From Streptomyces pyxinicus (GTDB taxonomy: Bacteria > Actinomycetota > Actinomycetes > Streptomycetales > Streptomycetaceae), in NCBI RefSeq assembly GCF_024753135.1, contig NZ_JANUGP010000006.1, positions 1-64,000 of the forward strand: a DNA stretch of 64,000 nucleotides. Reading direction: 5' to 3'. The notes beneath the pieces are model-generated. The model made no database searches. It was not told the origin of the DNA and worked only from the letters and a program-made list of their open reading frames with translations. The position numbers and the translations under genes were made by a program. Below, piece after piece: positions 17,435-26,076 of the stretch (positions are counted from its first letter, which is position 1; each line of letters begins with the position of its first letter).

Positions 17435-17507
17435 TAGGCCCTGTGGGACTCGAACCCACAACCAATGGATTAAAAGTCCACTGCTCTGCCAATTGAGCTA
17501 AGGGCCC
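17435..17507 (-). tRNA. tRNA-Lys (TTT)
   Basis: 73 nt with loop CTTTTAA giving anticodon TTT. The T-arm is canonical (GTGGGTTCGAGTCCCAC). Acceptor pair 1-72 is a G-U wobble. CCA is not encoded. Confidence 0.93.
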
Positions 17508-17606
17508 AGGGCGATGTTGCCTGTCCGAGCATAGCCGGACGCGGGCGGGAGTCCGATCCGGTATCGGTTCGCGGCCGCGTCGGGAGGGGGCGGAGCGGGT
17601 GGTTGG

Positions 17607-19121
17607 TCACTTTTCGACCGGGTCGGGGGTGGGGGCGAGGAACCAGTGGCGGGCCGAGGCCAGCCACCAGGTGGCGGCGAAGCCCAGGACGACCAGGACG
17701 GCGACCGGGGCGTAGTTGAAGGTCTTCACCGTGACCGGGGAGACCTGGGGGAGCATGAAGAGGACCGTGATCGCCACCACCCAGACGACCGAGACGACGC
17801 CGATCGGCTGGGACCAGCGGCCCAGGTGCCAGGGGCCGCGTGCGAAGGCGGCGCCCTTGCGGACCCGCAGGAACGTGGGGATGACGTAGGCGATGTAGAG
17901 GCCGATGACCGCGATGGAGGTCACCGCCGCGTAGGCCGTCGTGTTGATCAGGTAGGGAAGGCCGAGGGCCAGGGCGCCGAGGGCGGCCAGCCAGACCGCC
18001 GCCACGGGGGTGCGGGTGCGCGGGCTGACGGTGTGCCAGAGGCGGGAGAAGGGCAGGGCGCCGTCCCGCGAGAAGGCGTAGATCATGCGGCTGTTGGCGG
18101 TGACGGAGGCCATGCCGCAGAAGAGCTGGGCGCCGATCACCACCAGGAGCAGCAGCTTGCCGGCCGTGGCGCCGAGGGCGTCCAGGAGGATCTGGGCGGG
18201 CGGCGCGCCGGTCGGGGAGGCGAGTTCCCGGCCGTAGTCCTGGATCGCGAAGGTGAAGCCCAGGAGCAGCACGAAACCGGCGATCCAGGATGTCCAGATG
18301 GAGCGGACGATGCCCTGGGGGCCCGCCGTGGACGCGTCGTGGGTCTCCTCCGTCATGTGCGCGGAGGCGTCGTAGCCGGTGAAGGTGTATTGGGCCATCA
18401 GCAGGCCGAGCAGGACGACGTAGAGGCCGCTGCCCCAGCCCGTCTGGTTGACGAAGTGCGTGAACACGAAGGACGCCGACCGGTGGTGGTCGGGGACGAG
18501 GGCGAGCGCGCCGACGATGACGGCCACGCCGAGCACGTGCCACCACACGCTCACGCTGTTCAGGAAGGCGACGATCCGGACGCCGAAGGTGTTCAGCAGG
18601 CCGTGCAGCAGCAGGATCGCGGCGAAGAGCAGGACCGTGCGGGCCGGGGTGACCTCGAAGCCGAACTGGAGGTTCAGGTACGCGCCCAGGAAGGAGGCCG
18701 CGCCGAAGTCGACGCCGGCGGTCACCGCGACCTGGCCGAGCACGTTGAACCAGCCGGTGAACCAGGCCCAGGCCGCCGCCGAGCGGGGCGGCGCGAGGCG
18801 GTGCGCCCAGAAGTACAGGCCGGCCGAGGTCGGGTAGGCGGAGCAGATCTCGGCCATCGACAGGCCGACGAACAGCGTCATCAGACCCACCACCACCCAG
18901 CCCCAGGTGATCACGGCGGGGCCGCCGGTGGTCATCCCGAAGAGGTACAGCGTGAGGCAGCCGGACAGCACCGAGATGATCGTGAAGGACACGGCGTAGT
19001 TGGAGAACGCCGACATCCGGCGGGCCAGCACCTGGGTGTAGCCGAGTTCGGCCAGCCGTTCCTCGTCCGACAGGCCGCCGGCCCGCTCCGTCGTCCCCTG
19101 CACCCTCGCGTCTTCTGTCAT
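17607..19121 (-). CDS. APC-superfamily amino acid permease
   Basis: 504 aa from ATG 19121 (MTEDARVQGTTERAG), with a GGGGG tract just upstream; a longer frame into the intergenic terminator is rejected. Twelve hydrophobic helices are visible between residues 45 and 490. Family marks are the MSAFSNYAVSFTIISVLSG first helix, GGPAVITWGW, SMAEICSAYPTSAGLYFWA and GYDASAHMTEETHDAS. These match the GABA/polyamine/basic amino acid permease branch (GabP/BAT1-like). It should import an amino acid or amine by cation symport across the plasma membrane; the substrate is unknown. Transcribed alone, with the upstream helicase gene terminated before it. Confidence 0.9.
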   Translation of the reverse strand: MTEDARVQGTTERAGGLSDEERLAELGYTQVLARRMSAFSNYAVSFTIISVLSGCLTLYLFGMTTGGPAVITWGWVVVGLMTLFVGLSMAEICSAYPTSAGLYFWAHRLAPPRSAAAWAWFTGWFNVLGQVAVTAGVDFGAASFLGAYLNLQFGFEVTPARTVLLFAAILLLHGLLNTFGVRIVAFLNSVSVWWHVLGVAVIVGALALVPDHHRSASFVFTHFVNQTGWGSGLYVVLLGLLMAQYTFTGYDASAHMTEETHDASTAGPQGIVRSIWTSWIAGFVLLLGFTFAIQDYGRELASPTGAPPAQILLDALGATAGKLLLLVVIGAQLFCGMASVTANSRMIYAFSRDGALPFSRLWHTVSPRTRTPVAAVWLAALGALALGLPYLINTTAYAAVTSIAVIGLYIAYVIPTFLRVRKGAAFARGPWHLGRWSQPIGVVSVVWVVAITVLFMLPQVSPVTVKTFNYAPVAVLVVLGFAATWWLASARHWFLAPTPDPVEK

Positions 19122-19180
19122 GCCCCCAGCAATTCCCAGGGCGGGGGTGCGGCATGCGGCGCCGGGATCTCCGTATGGCC

Positions 19181-19216
19181 AAAAAGGGCCCGTACGAACG
19201 AGTCGTACGGGCCCTT
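19181..19216 (-). terminator. Intrinsic terminator of the DEAD-box helicase gene
   Basis: A perfect 14-bp stem (AAGGGCCCGTACGA and complement) around a 5-base loop, followed on the minus strand by TTTTT. It separates the helicase gene from the downstream permease. Confidence 0.85.
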
Positions 19217-19301
19217 GTGGGGTCACGTCAGGTCACACCGGGTGGGCGTGGCCGTCGGGTCAGCCGTCGCGCTTCCGGCGTCAGCCGTTGCGCCGCCGGC
19301 G

Positions 19302-21326
19302 TCAGCCGTTGCGCTTCCAGCGCGGCTTGTCGTCGCGGCGGCCGAAGGAACCGGAGCCGGAGCCGGAGCCGCGGTGGTCGTCACGGCGGCCGAAGGGGCG
19401 CTCGTGGCCACCGGAGCGGAAGCCCGGGCGGTCGTCGCGGCGGTCGCGGTTGAACGGACGGTCGCTGCCCCGGTGCCCGCCGCGCTCGTCCCGGCGGAAG
19501 CCGCCCCGGTCGTCACGACGCTCGAAGGAACGGCCACCACGGTCGTCACGGCGCTCGAAGCCGCGGTCGTCACGACGGTCGCGGTCGAAGGGACGGCGGT
19601 CGTCACGACGCTCGAAGCCACGGCCACCACGGTCGTCCCGGCGGTCGCGGTCGAACGGGCGGCGGTCGTCACGGCGCTCGAAGCCACGGCCACCACGGTC
19701 GCCCCGGTCACCGCGGTCGTCGCGGCGCGGGAAGTCGCGGCGCTCCTTGCGCTCGTACGGCGCCGAGGACGCCGGACGCTCCTCGCGCTCGGTCTCGCGC
19801 TGCGCCGGCTGCTCGGCGACGACGGCCTCGGCCACGGCCTCCGCGGCGGACGCCTGGGCCTCGGCCACCGCGGTCTCCGGGTCCTCGCCGCGCTCGCGGG
19901 CGACGCGGACGACCAGCCGGTCGGCCTCCTCGCGCAGCTCGGTGGCGCGGCGCTGGGCGCGCTCCAGCTCCTTGGCGAGCTGGGCGACGTCCCGCTCGGC
20001 CTGCTGCGCGGCGTTGTTCGCGGACTCGGCCTGCACCTCGGTCATGGAGCGGGCGCCGGTGATCTCGGCGACCTCCGGGTCGAAGGCGGCGCCGCCCTGG
20101 ATGATGTGGCGGCCCGCGTCGACGCCGGCGTCCTCCATGAGGCGGAAGATCTGGCGCCGCTGGTGCGGCAGGGACAGCGAGACGACGGTGCCGGTACGGC
20201 CCGCACGCGCGGTACGGCCGGCGCGGTGCAGGTAGTCCTTGTGGTCGCCGGCCGGGTCCACGTTCAGGACCAGGTCGATGCCGTCGACGTGGATGCCGCG
20301 GGCGGCGACGTCGGTGGCGACCAGGACGTTGACGTACCCGTCCTTGAAGTCGGCCAGGGTGCGGGTGCGGGCGCCCTGGGTCATGCCGCCGTGCAGCGCG
20401 TCGGCCTTCACGCCGGACTCGCGCAGCTGCTCGGCGACGCGGTCGGCGCCCAGCTGGGTGCGGACGAAGATGATCGTGCGGCCCTTGCGGGAGGCGATCG
20501 CGGCGGTGACCGGCGCCTTGTCCTTGGGCTTCACGATGAGGATGTGGTGCGACATGGTCGTCACCGCGCCCTGGGCCGCGTCCACCTCGTGGGAGACGGG
20601 GTTGTTCAGGTAGCGGTCGACCAGGGTCTGGATCTCGTTCTCCATCGTGGCGGAGAAGAGCATCCGCTGGCCGCCGGCCGGGACCTGGTCCAGCAGCTCG
20701 GTGACCTCGGGCAGGAAGCCCAGGTCGGACATCTGGTCGGCCTCGTCGAGGACGGTGATCTGCACGTCCTCCAGGGAGCAGGCGCCGCGGTTGATGATGT
20801 CGCGCAGCCGGCCCGGGGTGGCGACGAGGACGTCGACGCCGCGCTCCAGGGCGTAGATCTGGTTGCCCATCGAGGTGCCGCCGCAGACGACCTTCATCTT
20901 CAGGCCGAGGACGTCGCCGTAGGGCTGGAGGGCGTCGGCGACCTGCATCGCCAGCTCGCGGGTCGGGGTCAGGATGACCGCGCGGGGCCGCTTCTTCTCG
21001 GTGCGCCCGCCGGACAGCTGGGTCAGCGCGGGCAGACCGAAGGAGAGGGTCTTGCCGGAGCCGGTACGGCCACGGCCGAGGATGTCCTTGCCGGCCAGGG
21101 CGTCCGGGATGGTCGCGGCCTGGATCGGGAAGGGGGTCGTCACGCCGTTCTGCGCGAGCTGGCGCACGACGCCCTCGGCGAGACCGAGGTCGGCGAAGGT
21201 GATCTGGGGGGACTGGTGGGTGTCAGCGGCCTCGGGGGCCTCGGTGACCTCGGTCGTCGTCTCGGTGAGTTCGGTGTCGAGCTCGTTCTCGGACACGACG
21301 ATCTGGTCAGTACTGGACACGGACAT
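19302..21326 (-). CDS. DEAD-box ATP-dependent RNA helicase, RhlE/CshA type
   Basis: 674 aa from ATG 21326. Core motifs are in order: Q motif (TFADLGL...PFPIQAATI), Walker A GRTGSGKT at 86-93, PTRELAMQ, TPGRL, DEAD as LDEADQM, SAT, then the second RecA domain with ATDVAARGIHVDG and HRAGRTARAGRTG. Residues about 470-560 form an Ala/Glu/Arg-rich coiled segment. The last 120 residues are an RNA-binding tail made of RDDRG, FERRDDR and DRDRRDDRG repeats. It unwinds RNA duplexes in the cytosol, in cold response, ribosome assembly or mRNA decay. The leader is about 150 bases long, as for cold-induced helicase mRNAs. Confidence 0.93.
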   Translation of the reverse strand: MSVSSTDQIVVSENELDTELTETTTEVTEAPEAADTHQSPQITFADLGLAEGVVRQLAQNGVTTPFPIQAATIPDALAGKDILGRGRTGSGKTLSFGLPALTQLSGGRTEKKRPRAVILTPTRELAMQVADALQPYGDVLGLKMKVVCGGTSMGNQIYALERGVDVLVATPGRLRDIINRGACSLEDVQITVLDEADQMSDLGFLPEVTELLDQVPAGGQRMLFSATMENEIQTLVDRYLNNPVSHEVDAAQGAVTTMSHHILIVKPKDKAPVTAAIASRKGRTIIFVRTQLGADRVAEQLRESGVKADALHGGMTQGARTRTLADFKDGYVNVLVATDVAARGIHVDGIDLVLNVDPAGDHKDYLHRAGRTARAGRTGTVVSLSLPHQRRQIFRLMEDAGVDAGRHIIQGGAAFDPEVAEITGARSMTEVQAESANNAAQQAERDVAQLAKELERAQRRATELREEADRLVVRVARERGEDPETAVAEAQASAAEAVAEAVVAEQPAQRETEREERPASSAPYERKERRDFPRRDDRGDRGDRGGRGFERRDDRRPFDRDRRDDRGGRGFERRDDRRPFDRDRRDDRGFERRDDRGGRSFERRDDRGGFRRDERGGHRGSDRPFNRDRRDDRPGFRSGGHERPFGRRDDHRGSGSGSGSFGRRDDKPRWKRNG
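19320..19725 (-). repeat. RDD/RGG coding repeats in the helicase C-terminus
   Basis: Imperfect in-frame repeats of about 24-45 bases encode GFERRDDR-RPFDRDRRDDR and RSFERRDDRG-type units. They are likely to vary by slippage between strains. The arginines and glycines suggest RNA binding or phase separation. Confidence 0.8.
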
Positions 21327-21483
21327 GCGAATGCGAAACCTTCCGGAGTCTCTTCGGCACGCGCCCGTCAACTCCGTGTTTCGCTCACGACCGCCTCAAT
21401 GCGGTCCGCCACGGCAAAGGAGAGTACGCGCCACACGGCGCGCTCTGTGGTGGCGCCGGGCAAATGGGATCAAACGATCTACT

Positions 21484-21513
21484 ACCATACGCACCTCCCA
21501 CCCCTGAAGGCAA
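21484..21513 (-). promoter_or_regulatory. Candidate helicase promoter
   Basis: On the minus strand TTGCCT (21513-21508), an 18-base spacer, then TATGGT (21489-21484). Transcription would start near 21476, leaving a leader of about 150 bases before ATG 21326. It falls in the relatively AT-rich stretch between the helicase and the lipoprotein gene. Confidence 0.5.
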
Positions 21514-21568
21514 ACTGCCCCCATCGGTGCAGGTCAGCGCGGTGGTACCCGGCCTCGACCCGGCCTCC

Positions 21569-22087
21569 TCACGCCGGTACGCCCGCCGCGGGCGCCGGCA
21601 CCGGCTGCCGCCGGGCGAGCTGCGGCCCCGTCTCCTCGTGCGCCGAGGAGGACGGCTCGGCCGACGGCGGCTCGGAGGCCGGCGGGGGCGGCTCGGAGGC
21701 GGGCGGCGGGGGCGGGGTGGTCGCGGGCGGCGGTGTCGGCGGCTCCTCGGTCGGCGCCGGGCCCCCGGGATCGATGGTCCGTCCCGGCTTGGCCGGGTGC
21801 GCCGACGCGCTGTCCGAACCCCGGGACGGCGTGGCCGAGCCGGAGGCGGACTCCCCCGGCTTCGCCTTGCCGCCGTGCCCGTGCTTGCCGTCGCTCCCCG
21901 ATCCCTCGGGCCCGAGGCCGCCCGGGCCCGCCACCGGACCGCCGTCCGGGGCCGCACCGCCGCCCCGGCCCGCCGAGTGCGAGGGGCGGGCGCGTCCCGC
22001 GTCGTCCCCCACGTTCACACAGCCGGCCGCGGCGGCGACGGCCAGCACCGTGACGGCCAGTCGGACGGGTACGTTCAAGGGGCGCAC
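21569..22087 (-). CDS. Small proline-rich lipoprotein, function unknown
   Basis: 172 aa. GTG 22087 is chosen because GGAGG lies eight bases upstream; a TTG seven codons earlier has no ribosome-binding site. Residues 1-22 form a lipoprotein signal with lipobox VAAAAGC. The mature protein is low-complexity: Gly/Ser/Lys-rich to about residue 100, then a proline-rich tract with repeated PPPPASEPPP. There is no enzymatic domain. It is probably anchored outside the membrane, spanning the wall. I cannot name a family. Confidence 0.7.
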   Translation of the reverse strand: MRPLNVPVRLAVTVLAVAAAAGCVNVGDDAGRARPSHSAGRGGGAAPDGGPVAGPGGLGPEGSGSDGKHGHGGKAKPGESASGSATPSRGSDSASAHPAKPGRTIDPGGPAPTEEPPTPPPATTPPPPPASEPPPPASEPPSAEPSSSAHEETGPQLARRQPVPAPAAGVPA

Positions 22088-22205
22088 GGCGGCCACCTCC
22101 GGGGACAAGGGAAGGAGTCAACCTCCCCAACTCCCGCCGCCCGCAAGAGGACACGCGGCGCGTCCGAGTAGACGCCCGCGCCCGGCCCGCTACGACCCGC
22201 TCCGG

Positions 22206-22556
22206 TCACCCGTAGCCGAGGGCGTGCAGGCGGGCGTCGTCGATGCCGAAGTGGTGCGCGATCTCGTGCACCACGGTCACCTCGGCCTCCGCGACGACGT
22301 CCTCGCGGGTCTCACACATCCTGAGCGTCGGCCCCCGGTAGACGGTGATCCGGTCGGGCAGCACCCCGGCGTACCACTCCCCGCGCTCGGTGAGCGGAGT
22401 CCCCTCGTAGAGCCCGAGCAGCTCGGGGTCGTCGGCGGGCGGTTCGTCCTCCACGAACACCGCCACGTTGTCCATGAGCCGCGTCAGCTCCGGCGGGATC
22501 CGGTCGAGCGCCTCGGCCACCAGTTCCTCGAACTCCTCGCGCGTCATCTCCAGCAC
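22206..22556 (-). CDS. Metallopeptidase family protein (minimal zincin, DUF1025-like)
   Basis: 116 aa. GTG 22556 (VLEMTREEF) is preferred, since GGAG lies nine bases upstream; the ATG three codons later is crowded by it. The single domain carries HEIAH at 97-101 followed by HFGIDD, the signature of actinobacterial mini-zincins. Before it are a helical start and LTERGEWYAGVLPDRITVYRGPTL, the strand region shaping the substrate groove. It should be cytosolic with no propeptide. Physiological substrates of this family are unknown. It is divergent from the phosphoesterase gene, with 49 bases between starts. Confidence 0.85.
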   Translation of the reverse strand: MLEMTREEFEELVAEALDRIPPELTRLMDNVAVFVEDEPPADDPELLGLYEGTPLTERGEWYAGVLPDRITVYRGPTLRMCETREDVVAEAEVTVVHEIAHHFGIDDARLHALGYG

Positions 22557-22605
22557 AGGCCCATTCTCCGGTATATCCGCCGCGGCACATGGGCATACGG
22601 GACCA

Positions 22606-24222
22606 ATGGCCAGCGTCCCCGTCGCCGCCCTGCACCGCATGCTCAACCGCGCACCCCGCCGCGACCGGCCCCGCCCGGCCACCCCGCCCGATCTCGAACT
22701 CGCCGCCCGCCCGCGCCTTTGGCCGCGCGCCCTGGGACTCACCGGGGTCGTGCTCGTCGGCGCCTGGCTGGGCCTGCTGGTCGTCGGCGACGTCCGGGCG
22801 CCGGTCGGCCCGATGAACACGACGATGGCACTGCGCCCGTCCGTCACCGGCGGCACGAAGATCAACATCTCGCCGCTGGGCGCGCTCTCGCTGGACAGCC
22901 ATGTCGCCCCGGTCCGCCTGGACGTCAACGTCGACCAGCTCGACCCCGCGCGTTCCCAGGCCCTGGTGGACCACCCGGAGCGGCTCTCCGGCCTCCAGGA
23001 CGAGGTCGCCCACGACGTCGAGCACGGCACCCTGGACCTGGCCGTGCGCTCCTGCGTCGCCGTCGCGACCGGCGCCACCGCCCTCGGCCTCGCCGTCTAC
23101 CGCCGCCCGCGCCGGGCCCTCGCGGCCGGCGGCCTGGCCCTGACCCTGCTCGCCGCGTCGGGCGCGACCGCGTACGCCACCTGGAATCCGAAGTCGATCC
23201 TGGAGCCGAGGTTCTCCGGGCTGCTCAGCTCGGCACCCTCGGTGGTCGGCAACGCGCGCAGCATTGTCACCGAGTTCGACGTCTACCAGAAGGAACTGGC
23301 GCGCCTGGTCACGAACGTGACGAAGCTCTACGACGTCACGTCCACGCTCCCGGCCTACCGGCCCGACCCCTCCACGATCCGGGTCCTGCACGTGTCGGAC
23401 ATCCACCTGAACCCGGCGAGCTGGAAGATCATCGGCTCGCTGGCGAAGCAGTACAAGGTGAACGTGATCGTCGACTCCGGCGACACGATGGATCACGGTA
23501 CGGCGGCGGAGAACGGCTTCCTGGACCCGATCGGCGACCTGGGCGTGCCGTACGTGTGGGTGCGCGGCAACCACGACTCCCGGACCACCCAGCGCTACCT
23601 GGAACGCATGAGGAACGTGCACGTCCTGGACGACGGGCGGGCCGAGACGGTCGGCGGTCTCAGGTTCGCCGGCATCGGCGACCCGCAGTTCACCCCGGAC
23701 CGCTCGAAGGCGATCGGCCGCGACGCCTCCGAGGAACTGGCGGGCGACCGGCTGGCCAGCGCCCTGCGCGACCAGCGGGCGGCCGGGAAGCCGGTGGACG
23801 TGGCGATCGCGCACGAGCCGTCGGCGGCCCGGGAGACCGACGGCACGGTGCCGCTGGTGCTGTGCGGGCACCTGCACCACCAGGGCACCGAGATGCTGGA
23901 ATTCGGCACCCGGCTGCGGATGGAGGGCTCGACCGGGGGCAGCGGGCTGCGCGCGGTGGAGCACCAGTACCCGGCGCCGATCGAGGCCTCGATCCTCTAC
24001 TTCGACCGGGACAGCCGCCGGCTCCAGGCCTGGGACGCGATCGAGCTGGGCGGGCTGGGACTGACGACGGCCGAGGTCAGCCGCCACCTGGCGGACGAGA
24101 ACAAGCCCGAGTCCGATCCCGGCGCGAGCCCGTCCGCCACTCCCTCCACGACCTCGTCCGGGACCGCCCCCTGGGGCCCCTCCTCGAACCCCTCCGGGAC
24201 CGTCTCCCACCGTGCCCCGTAA
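22606..24222 (+). CDS. Membrane-anchored calcineurin-like metallophosphoesterase
   Basis: 538 aa from ATG 22606; no good ribosome-binding site, so it may be leaderless. Membrane helices lie near residues 40-62, 146-166 and 170-190. The phosphoesterase domain fills residues 260-480 and has all five metal motifs: VSDIHLNP, DSGDTMDHG, RGNHDS, IAHEP and CGHLHHQ. The tail after about 495 is Ser/Thr/Pro-rich. The catalytic domain should face outside. The family hydrolyses phosphomono- or diesters with two metals; substrate unknown. tRNA-Glu begins 80 bases downstream. Confidence 0.88.
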   Translation: MASVPVAALHRMLNRAPRRDRPRPATPPDLELAARPRLWPRALGLTGVVLVGAWLGLLVVGDVRAPVGPMNTTMALRPSVTGGTKINISPLGALSLDSHVAPVRLDVNVDQLDPARSQALVDHPERLSGLQDEVAHDVEHGTLDLAVRSCVAVATGATALGLAVYRRPRRALAAGGLALTLLAASGATAYATWNPKSILEPRFSGLLSSAPSVVGNARSIVTEFDVYQKELARLVTNVTKLYDVTSTLPAYRPDPSTIRVLHVSDIHLNPASWKIIGSLAKQYKVNVIVDSGDTMDHGTAAENGFLDPIGDLGVPYVWVRGNHDSRTTQRYLERMRNVHVLDDGRAETVGGLRFAGIGDPQFTPDRSKAIGRDASEELAGDRLASALRDQRAAGKPVDVAIAHEPSAARETDGTVPLVLCGHLHHQGTEMLEFGTRLRMEGSTGGSGLRAVEHQYPAPIEASILYFDRDSRRLQAWDAIELGGLGLTTAEVSRHLADENKPESDPGASPSATPSTTSSGTAPWGPSSNPSGTVSHRAP

Positions 24223-24302
24223 ACCGTTTTGGCGATCCCCCTCGCCATCCCATATGCTTCTCACGTCCCCGACGCGCTGCGAAGCGCCCAGGCGGGCCGA
24301 TA

Positions 24303-24375
24303 GCCCTCATCGTCTAGCGGCCTAGGACGCCGCCCTTTCAAGGCGGTAGCACGGGTTCGAATCCCGTTGGGGGCA
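24303..24375 (+). tRNA. tRNA-Glu (TTC), intact copy at island edge
   Basis: 73 nt with loop CTTTCAA. Acceptor pairs G1-C72 through A7-U66 are complete. Its last 24 bases, from the T-stem to position 73, recur at 28665-28688, marking it as the integration site of the following island. Confidence 0.95.
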
Positions 24376-24379
24376 CGCA
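24352..24379 (+). other. attL-like 28-bp direct repeat
   Basis: The 28 bases covering the tRNA-Glu T-arm and 3' acceptor plus CGCA are identical to 28665-28692. Sequence diverges immediately on both sides. This is the classical footprint of site-specific integration into a tRNA 3' end. Confidence 0.8.
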
Positions 24380-24414
24380 CCACCCTGCGCAGCGTTTGCT
24401 TTTGCATAGAGCTT

Positions 24415-24489
24415 GGTCCTGTGGAGCAGTTTGGAGTGCTCGCCACCCTGTCAAGGTGGAGGCCGCGGGTTCAAATCCCGTCAGGACCG
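24415..24489 (+). tRNA. tRNA-Asp (GTC), copy 1
   Basis: 75 nt with loop CTGTCAA, discriminator G and CCA not encoded. Identical over its whole length to the copies at 28725 and 34808, though flanks differ. Confidence 0.95.
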
Positions 24490-24512
24490 CTGAAGTTCCT
24501 CGTGAACTTCGT

Positions 24513-24586
24513 GGCTGGGTAGCTCAGTTGGTACGAGCGTCCGCCTGAAAAGCGGAAGGTCGCCGGTTCGACCCCGGCCCCAGCCA
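24513..24586 (+). tRNA. tRNA-Phe (GAA), copy 1
   Basis: 74 nt, followed directly by genomically encoded CCA at 24587-24589. The anticodon stem is TCCGC/GCGGA. Copy 2 at 28824 has ATCGC/GCGAT, a compensated difference. Confidence 0.95.
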
Positions 24587-24594
24587 CCACGAAG

Positions 24595-24629
24595 AAGAGC
24601 CCTGGGCGGTCTGCCGCCCGGGGCTCTTT
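24595..24629 (+). terminator. Terminator of the copy-1 tRNA operon
   Basis: A GC-rich hairpin, AAGAGCCCtGGGCGG paired with GCCGCCCgGGGCTCTT, ends in CTTT eight bases after the CCA of tRNA-Phe. Confidence 0.75.
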
Positions 24630-25314
24630 CACATGCTCCAGGGCGCCCTGTCTTCACTTGCGGAAACGTCACCGAGGAACTTCTTCCGTTCTTTCCGTGC
24701 TGACGTATCTGCACGGCGGTGCTGACATGACCCCGGGAATGCCTGTGTTTCCGGGGTCGGGATGGCTTCCTTCTCCCTCGATGGATCCCGTGAGTCCCTA
24801 CCGCCACCGCGAGAAGTGCGAGCCGGCCGTACTGGGCGGGCCGGGGTGGAGCTGCTTGACCTGCTCAGCGGCCCCCGGAGAGTCCGCAGCTGATGCCACC
24901 GTGCGAGGCCGCTTTCCCCCCCCCGCCGCCCCAGTGGCAGCGGCACGGAAGCTCCGGTGCCGGCCAAGGTCCGCGGGCTGCATCTGGGTCTCGGGCTGTC
25001 CAAGCCGTGCGCACTCGTGTGCACGCCACGCCGCTCCCGTCGGACATCCGGGTCCTCACCGGAACGTGCGTCCAGGACTTCCGGGTCCGCGAGGTGTCCG
25101 GTGCAGTCGGGCAGGACCAGCTTGGGGGTTCAACAAACCTTCGACTCGAAGACCGTGCAAGTCACGCCGAAGCAGTTGTGGCCGGCGGCCCCGGCGTGAC
25201 TGACGCTGCCCGCATCGACTATCAGGCGATGTCGCCACTCACCGATACGATGCCCCCGGAAGACGCGCCCCAGTCCCGGCGGTGCGGCCAGACCGAGCGA
25301 GTAGAGGGCAGCAG
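24630..25314. other. Unassigned stretch at the left of the island, probably decayed
   Basis: About 690 bases with no frame of convincing codon bias. It contains a run of C residues near 24916-24926 that would break any frame. If the island once had an integrase, this is where it would be expected, next to the reconstituted tRNA. I see no tyrosine-recombinase motifs. Confidence 0.45.
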
Positions 25315-26076
25315 GTGGGCGCAGTTGAACGGGTATTTCTGGAGTGCGAGCGCGCTCGGGCGGACGGTGACCTGATCCAGCGGGTGTCGGCGAGCGACAA
25401 GGAGTATCATTTCCAGAACTGGGTCGGAGAGCGCATTGAAGCGTGCCGCCTCGCCTACGACGAACCGGGCAGGAACACGTATCCGGACTTCCGGCTGGTC
25501 AACCACCCGGAGGGCTACGAGGTCAAGGGTTTGGAGTTCCCCGGCCGAGAGGCTGACTACGACTCCAACTCCCAGGTGCCCACGGGGAACCACAACGGCC
25601 GCGAGGTCTTCTACGTCTTCGGACGCTACCCCAAGGCCGAGCGCGGCGTTGACGAGTACCCCGTCGTTGATCTCGTGGTCTGCCATGGCAGCTTCTTGAA
25701 CGCCGACACCGACTATATTCACAAGAATAAATCGTTCCGCGGGTTCGGCTCATACGGCGACATACTGGTCCGCGACCGGAAGATGTACGTCGTGCCTACG
25801 CCGTTCGCGCTGGCCGCCGGAACGGCCGGCCTGGCCACACTCATCGCACCCGCCGACTACCAGGTGCTGTCGAGCGAGCTCGTCCAGGTAGGCGAGCTGG
25901 ACCGGGTCGAGGTTGACGATGTGCTCGTTTCGTACGAGTTCAACATGCAGACCAACGAGATGGTCACGCACAAGGAGCCGAATCCGAACGCCGGTACCGT
26001 GCACCAGTTCCGTGCCTACCGATCGCGTGGAGCGGGTGACACGAAGACGGTCACGCTGAAGGGGCCTCGCTCATGA
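25315..26076 (+). CDS. PD-(D/E)XK-type nuclease, putative restriction endonuclease
   Basis: 253 aa from GTG 25315, with GAGG seven bases upstream. The key visible motif is PD at 57-58, ten residues, then E69-V-K71 within TYPDFRLVNHPEGYEVKG, an arrangement fitting the PD-(D/E)XK nuclease core. Around it are SASDKEYHFQNWVGERI (a likely helix with a conserved Glu), the substrate-facing GREADYDSNSQVPTGNHNGREVFYVFGRY, and SYGDILVRDRKMYVVPTPF. The stop overlaps the ATG of the methyltransferase (ATGA), so the two are translationally coupled. The likely job is cleavage of DNA lacking the partner's methylation. I do not recognise a named family, and specificity is unknown. Confidence 0.65.
   Translation: MGAVERVFLECERARADGDLIQRVSASDKEYHFQNWVGERIEACRLAYDEPGRNTYPDFRLVNHPEGYEVKGLEFPGREADYDSNSQVPTGNHNGREVFYVFGRYPKAERGVDEYPVVDLVVCHGSFLNADTDYIHKNKSFRGFGSYGDILVRDRKMYVVPTPFALAAGTAGLATLIAPADYQVLSSELVQVGELDRVEVDDVLVSYEFNMQTNEMVTHKEPNPNAGTVHQFRAYRSRGAGDTKTVTLKGPRS

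Noticed and set aside
17172..17492. Minus-strand 106-codon frame
   Set aside because: Begins inside tRNA-Lys and has no recognisable domain.
22557..23078. Longer N-terminus for the mini-zincin
   Set aside because: Would run antisense through the phosphoesterase gene; GTG 22556 has its own ribosome-binding site.
17646..24317. A 2.2-kb-residue plus-strand frame spanning several genes
   Set aside because: Runs antisense through permease, helicase and lipoprotein genes and in another frame of the phosphoesterase; a composition artefact.
24630..25314. Integrase gene for the tRNA-Glu island
   Set aside because: No frame carries R-H-R-Y or serine-recombinase motifs; frames are broken and lack codon bias.
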